NCBI RefSeq assembly: GCF_000144405.1
Contig: NC_014370.1
Location: 1,617,501 to 1,681,500 of the forward strand
Length of the DNA: 64,000 nt
Reading direction: 5' to 3'
From: Prevotella melaninogenica ATCC 25845
GTDB taxonomy: Bacteria; Bacteroidota; Bacteroidia; Bacteroidales; Bacteroidaceae
The notes below the pieces were generated by a model. That model ran no database searches and was not told where the DNA came from. It saw only the letters and a list, made by a program, of their open reading frames with translations. This document shows positions 18,294 to 25,456 of this stretch, piece after piece. Numbering within the stretch: the stretch's first letter is position 1; the number at the start of each line of letters is the position of its first letter. The position numbers and the translations under genes were made by a program.

Positions 18294-19412
18294 ATGAAAC
18301 AAGAAAAAACTGACGAAAAATACATGCGTCGTTGCCTGCAATTAGCTCGTAATGGACAACAGCTTGCCAAGCCTAACCCAATGGTTGGTGCGGTTATTGT
18401 GAGTAAGGAGGGCAGGATTATCGGTGAGGGTTACCACGTACGCTGTGGCAAAGGACATGCCGAAGTGAACGCTTTTGCATCTGTAAGGAAAGAGGACGAG
18501 GCTTTGCTACGTGAAGCAACGGTGTATGTCAGTCTTGAGCCTTGCTCTCATTATGGGAAAACACCTCCTTGTGCCGACTTGATTATCAGTAAGGGTGTGC
18601 GCCGTGTTGTGTGTGGTTGCATCGATCCTTTTGCCGAAGTGCAAGGACGTGGAGTAAAGAAGATTCGCGAAGCAGGGATAGAAGTGACCGTGGGTGTATT
18701 GGAAAAGGAGTGCTTGGAACTGAACAAACGGTTCATTACTTACAATACACATAAACGACCGTATGTGATATTGAAGTGGGCAGAAACAGAAAGTAGACTA
18801 ACCAACACGCCATTCAACACACCAGCCAGCCCCTCCCCCTTACCCCTCCCCCATAGGGAGGGGAGTAATCACCGAGATACCCCTAATGATGCGAGTATTA
18901 TAAATGGTAGTAAAGATGATGTAACTACTTGTACTAATAATTCTGCTGTGGCTTACATTGGCAACTTGCCGGATAAAGATTATCAGCCATTGATTATCTC
19001 TACACCCTTTACAAAGATGTTAGTACATAAGATGAGGGCGGAGAATGATGCGATTCTCGTTGGGAAAACAACGGAAGAATTAGAACAACCACAGCTGACA
19101 GTGAGGGAATGGAGCGGTCCAAGTCCAGAGAAATTGGTGCTGACAAGTCAACCGACAAAAGCTGGAGAATACGCAACACCGGCTGAAGTGCTGTCGCATC
19201 TCTATGCTGAAAAGAAGCAAAGTCTCATCGTGGAAGGTGGTGCAAAGACTTTACAGAGTTTTTTGGATGCAGGACTATGGGACGAGATACGCATAGAATC
19301 GGCTCCTTTCACTGTTAACGAAGGTATCGAAGCGCCAAAACTTCCAGAGAACATACGTGTTATAAAGGTAGAGAAGTATGTTAACACGATTGTAACCTAC
19401 GAGCGAGCGTAG
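18294..19412 (+). CDS. ribD: Bifunctional riboflavin biosynthesis protein RibD with repeat-derived insertion
   Basis: 372 residues from ATG 18294 (MKQEKTDEKYMRRCLQLARNG), matching the usual N-terminus. The deaminase domain (1-~150) has all zinc ligands: H55-A-E57, then C84 and C93 in PCSHYGKTPPC. The reductase domain follows (KWAET at 161-165; STPFTKMLVHKMRAEND; LIVEGGAKTLQSFLDAGLWDE). Together they convert the GTP cyclohydrolase product to the pyrimidine precursor of riboflavin. Between KWAET and YIGNLPDKDYQPLII lie about 50 residues (166-219) with no counterpart in the family, rich in Pro, Ser, Thr and Asn. Part of this (SPSPLPLPHREG) is encoded by a GC-rich palindrome also present between genes at 57737. 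The DG of the conserved strand appears lost. Activity of the reductase half is therefore uncertain. Confidence 0.93.
   Translation: MKQEKTDEKYMRRCLQLARNGQQLAKPNPMVGAVIVSKEGRIIGEGYHVRCGKGHAEVNAFASVRKEDEALLREATVYVSLEPCSHYGKTPPCADLIISKGVRRVVCGCIDPFAEVQGRGVKKIREAGIEVTVGVLEKECLELNKRFITYNTHKRPYVILKWAETESRLTNTPFNTPASPSPLPLPHREGSNHRDTPNDASIINGSKDDVTTCTNNSAVAYIGNLPDKDYQPLIISTPFTKMLVHKMRAENDAILVGKTTEELEQPQLTVREWSGPSPEKLVLTSQPTKAGEYATPAEVLSHLYAEKKQSLIVEGGAKTLQSFLDAGLWDEIRIESAPFTVNEGIEAPKLPENIRVIKVEKYVNTIVTYERA
18818..18875. repeat. GC-rich palindromic repeat (family D, copy 1) inside ribD
   Basis: The core CCCCTCCCCCATAGGGAGGGG forms a hairpin (one base skipped here: CCCCTCCC / GGGAGGGG) next to a second CCCTCCCCC tract. 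Its reverse complement aligns with the intergenic copy at 57737-57818 (GGTnATnACTCCCCTC, then a GGGGnnnGGGGG tract and GGCT). The local base composition differs sharply from the surrounding AT-rich gene. Confidence 0.8.
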
Positions 19413-19452
19413 GATGAAATGACATCCATTCGATACAACAAAACGGCTAAAA

Positions 19453-19545
19453 ACAATTTATCTTCATGAAAAAAAGAAATTCTTTTCATGAAGATAAATA
19501 TTTATTTTCACGACAAAAAATATTTCTTTTCATGAAAATAATTCG
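19453..19545. repeat. TTTTCATGA palindromic element (family B, copy 1)
   Basis: About 93 bp with four spaced copies of TTTTCATGAA or a one-base variant (CTTCATGAA, TTTTCATGAAG, TTTTCACGAC, TTTTCATGAAA), separated by AAATATTT-type spacers, ending AATAATTCG. It lies between the convergent ends of ribD and the cysteine desulfidase gene, and may double as a bidirectional terminator. Confidence 0.8.
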
Positions 19546-19579
19546 ACAATAAGACTGAGTTGAAAGTGCAATAGTCTTT

Positions 19580-20869
19580 TTAATTGCACTTATGTGTCAT
19601 AATATTTAATACCATATCATCGGTAATACACATCGCTTCCTTACCTATACTTGTGAGGTTGCGGATAGATTTATCAACGTCTTCATCAATGATTCCCTCT
19701 GCAGACGTTACGTGCTTACCCTCCATGGAAAGCGTTGCAGAAAGGATAGCTGTTGACACTCCCGATGAAATCTTCAGTGAACAACTTGGCTTCGCACCAT
19801 CACAAATCATACCTGTAAGGTTGGCTATCATGTTCTTTACTGAATGACAAACATTGATATAATTGCCTCCCATCAGATAAGTAATACCACAGCTGGAACC
19901 AATACTTGCCACGACACAACCACAAAGGGCAGATAGTGCACCAAGACTCTGCTTGATGTAGATGGCTGTGAGATGACTCAAGGTGAGTGCTCGGATAAGT
20001 TCCTCACGTGTATTCTCATTCTCCTTCGCAAAGACAGCCACTGGGTTGGTTGCACAGATACCCTGATTTCCCGAACCGCTATTACTCATCACTGGTATCA
20101 AAGCACCACCCATACGGGCATCACAGGCAGAAGCGGTCTTCGCAATAACGTGTGAGAAGATGCTATTTCCAAAGATTCCGCGACTCAAAGGACGGTCCAT
20201 TATCTTACCCAAACAATGTCCGTAGTTTCCTTTCAAAGCCTCAGCTGCAGCACGAAGATTATAACGTTTTGCCTCAAGGATAAACTCAATCTCATCGACA
20301 GGAGTAGTTGTAGCAAACTCCCATACCGTATTGAGGTTCAGACAAAGGGGTGCTTTTTCGACAGCAGCTGTGCTGGGTTGCATCTTATCGAGCAGAACAG
20401 TACCGTCCTTCTCTTCAAAGACAATATTCGTATGAGTACCAATGATAATGGCTGTCGCACGATGTCCCTCAGCCTCACAAGTAATTTCTATGTATAGTTT
20501 CTCGGTGATACCATCCTTCAGTTTGACATCAATTCGATTCTCACTGATAAATGTTTTGCCAGCCTCCAAAGTAACAGGTGTGAGGTCCTTGATAACCTCC
20601 AACTGATATTCTGACTTACCCACCAAAGCACCAAGGGCAATGGCAATAGGCAGACCTATCATTCCCGTTCCAGGAATACCGACTCCCATCGCATTCTTCA
20701 GAATATTAGCAGAGAGCAACACGCTAATATGTTCTGGTCTCTGACCTAACAACTCTGTAGCACGCGCAGTACACAATGCCACAGCCATTGGCTCTGTACA
20801 ACCCACAGCAGGTACTACCTGCTGGTGTATCAACTCGATAATCTGTTCTCTAATGTTCTTCTCAAGCAT
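19580..20869 (-). CDS. L-cysteine desulfidase family protein (CyuA/YhaM-like)
   Basis: 429 residues, cytoplasmic. It matches the UPF0597/serine dehydratase-alpha-like family: QVVPAVGCTEPMAVALCTARA near the N-terminus, GNQGICATNPVAV in the middle, and SALCGCVVASIGSSCGITYLMGG with GMICDGAKPSCSLKISSG at the C-terminus. The conserved cysteines are those proposed to bind an iron-sulfur cluster in archaeal L-cysteine desulfidase. It would break cysteine down to pyruvate, ammonia and sulfide in anaerobes. The first 20 residues of each motif are enough to place it. It stands alone, convergent with ribD. A serine-dehydratase-like activity is the alternative. Confidence 0.88.
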   Translation of the reverse strand: MLEKNIREQIIELIHQQVVPAVGCTEPMAVALCTARATELLGQRPEHISVLLSANILKNAMGVGIPGTGMIGLPIAIALGALVGKSEYQLEVIKDLTPVTLEAGKTFISENRIDVKLKDGITEKLYIEITCEAEGHRATAIIIGTHTNIVFEEKDGTVLLDKMQPSTAAVEKAPLCLNLNTVWEFATTTPVDEIEFILEAKRYNLRAAAEALKGNYGHCLGKIMDRPLSRGIFGNSIFSHVIAKTASACDARMGGALIPVMSNSGSGNQGICATNPVAVFAKENENTREELIRALTLSHLTAIYIKQSLGALSALCGCVVASIGSSCGITYLMGGNYINVCHSVKNMIANLTGMICDGAKPSCSLKISSGVSTAILSATLSMEGKHVTSAEGIIDEDVDKSIRNLTSIGKEAMCITDDMVLNIMTHKCN

Positions 20870-20944
20870 AATGATGTGATTTAGGTTTAGCTTGATATTA
20901 TTATGATATTAAATAATTCTCCTTCGTATCTACCCGCTCAAACA

Positions 20945-21358
20945 TCAATCTATTTGAGAGAGCTTATTACCTAACTCTTGTCGCATAGCCTCCATCTTTT
21001 GACGTCGGTCGATAGAGAATGTAGAGTCATTCGCCTCAACATAATCAAATAAAGCGTATGCTTTTTCCAACAGTATTTGGCGCAAAGGTTGCCCTTTGTA
21101 GCTTCCTTCGGCATAAAGTAACTCTGCAACCATATTGATTTTGTCTATCCGTTCTTCCTCTTTCCACTGCTCCTTGGCATATGTCAACAGCTCATCAACA
21201 GAGAGATTACGTAAATCATCATACTCTCCAACATACTGTCTGTAAAGGTCTTTCAAGTCCTTATCTCGCTTCAATTCATCATCTTTCTTTGTTAGAAAGC
21301 GCGAAATTGCAGCATTGAATTCCTCTATCAAGCGAATAAAATAATCTCGTTGTAACAT
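20945..21358 (-). CDS. Small conserved helical protein, function unknown (DUF6483-like)
   Basis: 137 residues from ATG 21358 (MLQRDYFIRLIEEFNAAISRF); the longer frame would add 25 hydrophobic, non-conserved residues with an out-of-place transmembrane-like stretch. The N-terminal MLQRDYxxRLIEEF pattern resembles the DUF6483 family as I remember it. The protein is charged and predicted all-helical, with no cysteine and no signal peptide, so it is probably cytoplasmic and may form TPR-like hairpins (LLTYAKEQWKEEERIDKINM; ILLEKAYALFDYVEAND). No function can be inferred. It lies downstream of the helicase gene's opposite end, on the same strand, 155 bp from the helicase stop. Confidence 0.7.
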   Translation of the reverse strand: MLQRDYFIRLIEEFNAAISRFLTKKDDELKRDKDLKDLYRQYVGEYDDLRNLSVDELLTYAKEQWKEEERIDKINMVAELLYAEGSYKGQPLRQILLEKAYALFDYVEANDSTFSIDRRQKMEAMRQELGNKLSQID

Positions 21359-21461
21359 AGTAGATTTCCTTTTATGACACAAAAGTAAATAAAAAATTGA
21401 TATAAATCCACTTTTCAGTGTGTAATTAAACAAAAAATATTTTAGAATTGAGCTTATAAAG

Positions 21462-21501
21462 AATTAGCCCAATTAGCCTAATAAGGCCAATTGGGCTAAT
21501 A
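21462..21501. repeat. ATTAGCCCAATT palindrome (family F, copy 1)
   Basis: ATTAGCCCAATT ... AATTGGGCTAAT are exact inverted arms around a 14-base centre that itself contains AGCCTAATAAGGCC. It lies 13 bp beyond the helicase stop codon and can serve as its terminator. A related copy is at 41191-41243. Confidence 0.7.
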
Positions 21502-21513
21502 AAACAGACACTT

Positions 21514-23484
21514 TCAGGACTGTGGAAGACTCTCCCACAGCTTCTTATAAAATTCGTGTTTGGTCATTGTTTGGACATTACCAAGGATAATCAGCTTCAT
21601 TCTGGCACGTGTTATAGCCACGTTCATACGACGTAAATCACGCAAGAAACCTATCTGACCATCATCATTGGAACGCACAAGAGAAATGAGTATCACGTCA
21701 CGTTCCTGTCCTTGGAAGCCGTCAACGGTGTTCACACTGATAAGACTTCGATAGGGTTTGAAGAACGCTCGCTTCTTTATCAGGCTACGAAGATACTGCA
21801 CTTGAGCACGATAAGGAGAGATAACGCCCACATCTATCCGCTCATTTAACACACGCTGCTTCCCTATCTTAGTAAAGTAATCGACTAAAGTCTTGAGTGT
21901 TAGCTCTGCTTCTCCTTTATTAATACGTCCAAAAGAAGAACCTACAAACTGCTCATGAAAGGCATTTCCCCTATCATTATTCAATTGGGAAGGAGCAGAA
22001 TTAGCCTCACTTTCCGTTAAATCATACGATGCAACGACAGCCTCATCGGACGTATCAATCCATACCATTGGGTTGTCATAATCGAGGATGCCACGATATT
22101 TAATCTGCGGAGCGGTCTCCACCTGTCCACCATAGAACCAATCGGATGAGAAGCGCATAATCTCTTCGTTCATTCGATATTGCACCTTCAACAGCGTTAC
22201 AACCTCTGGCTTATTCTCTACGATACGTTCCATCAGGGTCTTTCCTAAGCCTCCACGCAGGGCAGCAATGCTTTTCACAGTCGGTGGTAGTTGACAATGA
22301 TCACCCGCAAAGATGACTCTTGACGCTCTACGAATGGCTATCCAGCAGGCTGCTTCAAGGGCTTGTGCAGCCTCATCGATGAACAAAGTGGTGAACTTCT
22401 GACCTTCCATTATCCTACTGTTAGCACCAACGAGGGTGGAAGCAACGACACGTGCCTCTCCGAACAACTCGGCATTGATACGTATTTCAAGCTCTGTTGC
22501 ACGGCTCTTCAGCCTATCCATCTTCTGATGATAGCTTTCAGAACTTTTCTTCCTGTTGTTCCTCAGTTCACGAATAGCTTTCCGAATCGACCACAACTGT
22601 GGGTAGTCTGGATGTGCTTCAAACTTCCTTTCATATGTAAAACCTAACATCTTATCGTTCACTCGAGTAGGATTACCAATGCGAAGGACATTGATACCAC
22701 GGTCGACAAGCTTCTCACAAATCCAGTCAACAGCCATATTACTCTGCGCACAAACCATCACTTGGCTCTCACGCATCAGTGTTTCGTTGATTGCTTCGAC
22801 CAATGTTGTTGTCTTACCTGTTCCCGGTGGACCATGAACTACCGCCACATCTTTTGCCCATAACACCTCGTTGACAGCCTTTTCTTGTGTCGGATTCAGC
22901 CAAGGTAATCGAATAGGAGCAAAGGAGAACTTCTCAGCCTTTTGTCGTGAATAGAACAAATCGCGAAGATAGGCAAGCCTATTTCCCTTTGCTTTCATGG
23001 TACGGTCTAACGCATCGAACATCATTTGATAGCTCGTTTCATCAAAACCTAACTGGCAACCAACCTGTTCTGAAGCTGATTGGAGGTCTAACAAAGGTGC
23101 AGAGTCAGGGACAGCAACGACCATTCTGTCGCCCTCTACATAAGATACCGTACCTGTAAAACCATAGTATTTCAGCTGAACCGCCTTATTAGGAGTCCCC
23201 TCCCCTTTCTCAATAAACTTAAAGAAAAGGAGTGGTCTACCACATTCAAAGTTATGTTCGATATCCCCATCCTGTGTACGAAATACCTCAATGCATAGTT
23301 GGTTAAGTCCATTATAAAACCGTTTTCCCACTCTTAATGGGAACCAAGCGTCACCTCGTTTCACTTTCCGCTGCATACCTGCAGCCTCAGTCTGCTTTCT
23401 AAAGGCTTCTTTCTCGGCATAATACTCCATTTGGAGCAGTAAACGCTGACGTTGTAAGAGTTGTATTGGACTTTCCTGAAGCAT
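21514..23484 (-). CDS. UPF1/Dna2-like superfamily 1 DNA/RNA helicase
   Basis: 656 residues. An N-terminal oligonucleotide-binding region (WFPLRVGKRFYNGLNQLCIEV; first 20 residues conserved in the IGHMBP2/SMUBP2 group) precedes two RecA-like domains. Motifs seen are Walker A GPPGTGKTTTLVE near residue 217, motif II FIDEAAQALE, motif III FAGDHCQLPPTV, motif V TVDGFQGQERDVILISLVRS and motif VI RRMNVAITRARMKLIILG. These define the AAA_11/AAA_12 type SF1B helicases, which unwind 5'-3'. The bacterial members lack a well-defined role, with DNA repair and RNA turnover both proposed. It is preceded by an ACTTGTTAACTCGTC decamer array and otherwise unlinked to its neighbours. Confidence 0.93.
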   Translation of the reverse strand: MLQESPIQLLQRQRLLLQMEYYAEKEAFRKQTEAAGMQRKVKRGDAWFPLRVGKRFYNGLNQLCIEVFRTQDGDIEHNFECGRPLLFFKFIEKGEGTPNKAVQLKYYGFTGTVSYVEGDRMVVAVPDSAPLLDLQSASEQVGCQLGFDETSYQMMFDALDRTMKAKGNRLAYLRDLFYSRQKAEKFSFAPIRLPWLNPTQEKAVNEVLWAKDVAVVHGPPGTGKTTTLVEAINETLMRESQVMVCAQSNMAVDWICEKLVDRGINVLRIGNPTRVNDKMLGFTYERKFEAHPDYPQLWSIRKAIRELRNNRKKSSESYHQKMDRLKSRATELEIRINAELFGEARVVASTLVGANSRIMEGQKFTTLFIDEAAQALEAACWIAIRRASRVIFAGDHCQLPPTVKSIAALRGGLGKTLMERIVENKPEVVTLLKVQYRMNEEIMRFSSDWFYGGQVETAPQIKYRGILDYDNPMVWIDTSDEAVVASYDLTESEANSAPSQLNNDRGNAFHEQFVGSSFGRINKGEAELTLKTLVDYFTKIGKQRVLNERIDVGVISPYRAQVQYLRSLIKKRAFFKPYRSLISVNTVDGFQGQERDVILISLVRSNDDGQIGFLRDLRRMNVAITRARMKLIILGNVQTMTKHEFYKKLWESLPQS

Positions 23485-23494
23485 ATCTTTTTAT

Positions 23495-23535
23495 AGTTGA
23501 CGAGTTAACAAGTTGACGAGTTAACAAGTTGCTTG
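23495..23535. repeat. Decamer array upstream of the helicase gene (family G, copy 1)
   Basis: Two and a half perfect tandem copies of GTTGACGAGTTAACAA lie 11 bp upstream of the helicase start codon, in the expected 5' leader. The same word in the opposite sense (ACTTGTCAACT, ACTCGTCTACT) is arrayed before the pseudouridine synthase gene at 29398. Confidence 0.75.
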
Positions 23536-23607
23536 TAAATAATTAAAACGATATTATATATAAATAAAAGCACACTTTGCACATTAAGTATAAAAGAAAG
23601 TAGACCA

Positions 23608-24390
23608 CTAAAAGAAGAACATTGTACGACTATTCTGCTTTTTCTGCGCCAGAGCATTTTCCATTTGCTTTGTAGCTGCCTTAAAGAAGAACGCAATTAG
23701 GTGTTCATCCGTCCCTTCCGTTCGTATGGTTCGCAAAGTAGCGATATACTCTTGACGATCTTCTTTCTGTATAATCAATTCAGGATAATCATGACGTAGT
23801 AAGATGAAGTTGGATAACAACCTGCCTGTTCTCCCATTCCCATCACGGAAAGGAAGTAGGTATTCAAAGAAACCATGGAACCGAGCAGAAAGAATCATAG
23901 GGTGAAGTTCTCCACGCTTCATCATCTCAGCTGTTGAAGACATCAGTCGTGGCACCTGTGCTACCAATCCTTCATGTTCGCCAAAGACCGTATCACCAGC
24001 AGCCATATCCACCGTTGTAAACTCCCCAGGTACGGCATCTGCCTGCTTATAAGTGAGCGTACGAAGTGTTACCAACCTATTGATGGTCTTCAATAGTTCG
24101 ACATCAAAAGGGTGATCTAAATGATTATGCATCCATTCATATGCTGCAAAGTGGTCTGCCATCTCCTGACATTCCAGCAAAGACTTGCCAACTGGATGAT
24201 AGCCTAACTGCTCTTCAAACAGACAACGTGTATCATCCACCGAGAAAGAAGACCCCTCTATACCACAGCTATGGCAGGAAAAAAGGATTTCAGAATACTC
24301 TCTAAACGCCTTCTTCCCCATTGGCAGCACTATCTTTTCTTGATACTCTGCTACCAATTCATCATATCTTTTTATCTCTGTTTCAAACAC
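23608..24390 (-). CDS. Fic-domain protein with catalytic His replaced by Leu
   Basis: About 260 residues if translation starts at GTG 24390 (VFETEIKRYDELVAEY); an upstream ATG at 24459 overlaps the previous gene. The GTG is preferred because TATATTTG, a -7 box, lies just upstream. The N-terminal region has the inhibitory pattern S41-CGI-E45-G46 (SxxxEG). The Fic motif reads FFEYLLPFRDGNGRTGR at 174-190, so the catalytic His of HPFxxGNGRxGR is Leu179 while the phosphate-binding GNGR is intact. Fic enzymes usually transfer AMP to target proteins through that His. This protein may bind nucleotide without transferase activity, or have another activity. Downstream of a lipoprotein gene on the same strand. 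Sequencing error at one base is an alternative. Confidence 0.87.
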   Translation of the reverse strand: MFETEIKRYDELVAEYQEKIVLPMGKKAFREYSEILFSCHSCGIEGSSFSVDDTRCLFEEQLGYHPVGKSLLECQEMADHFAAYEWMHNHLDHPFDVELLKTINRLVTLRTLTYKQADAVPGEFTTVDMAAGDTVFGEHEGLVAQVPRLMSSTAEMMKRGELHPMILSARFHGFFEYLLPFRDGNGRTGRLLSNFILLRHDYPELIIQKEDRQEYIATLRTIRTEGTDEHLIAFFFKAATKQMENALAQKKQNSRTMFFF

Positions 24391-24452
24391 TTTACAAATA
24401 TAATACTTTTTATCCAATATCCATTCTACAACGAATAAAAAACAGGAAAGGC

Positions 24453-25208
24453 TTAACAACTGAAGTCATCCTCTATCTCTGCGACTTTACCCATTTGCAA
24501 ACCAGGAGGCGCACAAGATGATAAGAACAAGGCAACACGGAGTTCTTCATAATCTGTAGGTAAGGAAAGAACAAGGTCTAACTTCCCATCTCCATCCAAA
24601 TCACCTGCAAACAGAAGTGCAAAACTTGCTGCATCGACCCTTGCCTCCCTAACTATTCGTTCTCCATTGAGCAATAATGTATAGTTTTTTAATTGGCTTT
24701 CTCCCTGCGCCTTTGCCTCTAACTTGTAATGCTTTCCTGCAAAAGTAAAATTCCTTACAGAGCCTGGTTCCAAGTAAGTACTATCTGAAAATGCAATATC
24801 AGCAATCTTAACTTTGCCCTTCTTTATTGGCAACTGATTGACAAACAATATCGTGTTTCGCTTTTCTGCCAAGTATGTTGGAATAGTACTTGAGCACATA
24901 TCCTCTCTCATCTCAATACCATACCGAGCTTTACCAACATAATAATCCTTCCCATCTTTATAGAGTTCAACCCAATTTCGGTTGATTATCGTATCTGGAT
25001 TACATAAACGATAATTAAAAGGAACAAGAATCTTATATGTTAGTGGCTGCTTCTTTGCTACCTTAACACTATCAACCTTCTTTACAGGCACACTATCTTC
25101 CTGTTGCACAGACGACTCCTGCGCCTGACTAACGGGCTTCTTATCAGTACAAGAAAGAAGTATCATACAAAGACTCAACAAAAAGACAAGAGACTTAACT
25201 TTCTTCAT
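24453..25208 (-). CDS. Lipoprotein with a DxDxDG calcium-binding-like loop
   Basis: 251 residues from ATG 25208 (MKKVKSLVFLLSLCMILLSC), chosen because it leads straight into the signal peptide; lipobox ILLSCTDK. Residues 20-50 are a polar, Val/Lys-rich linker. The rest is strand-rich and ends with LFAGDLDGDGKLDLVLSLP, the loop of FG-GAP/EF-hand-like repeats, and a C-terminal Cys pair (SSCAPPG, DDFSC). No enzyme motif is visible. Similar DLNKDGLxD loops appear in the unrelated-looking lipoprotein pair at 36216-37810. The upstream gene is the divergently transcribed dipeptidase. Function unknown; probably an outer-membrane or periplasmic lipoprotein. Confidence 0.75.
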   Translation of the reverse strand: MKKVKSLVFLLSLCMILLSCTDKKPVSQAQESSVQQEDSVPVKKVDSVKVAKKQPLTYKILVPFNYRLCNPDTIINRNWVELYKDGKDYYVGKARYGIEMREDMCSSTIPTYLAEKRNTILFVNQLPIKKGKVKIADIAFSDSTYLEPGSVRNFTFAGKHYKLEAKAQGESQLKNYTLLLNGERIVREARVDAASFALLFAGDLDGDGKLDLVLSLPTDYEELRVALFLSSCAPPGLQMGKVAEIEDDFSC

Positions 25209-25456
25209 AATCACATATTTAACACCTTTCAGCAAACACTATTATCAGATATCACACGCTGCAAAAATAATACTTTTCCCTCTATATTCCAACCTTGAAC
25301 ACTATAAAAGACACAATAGTATTAACTATATATGGGTATTTTGCACCATAACCCCACTTATTTACCTTTTTTATCCTAACTTCTTACGCCACTTCCACGA
25401 ATATTTACTATTTTTGTCATCAATAATTAACAATAAGAACTAAGACTCTTAAGCTT

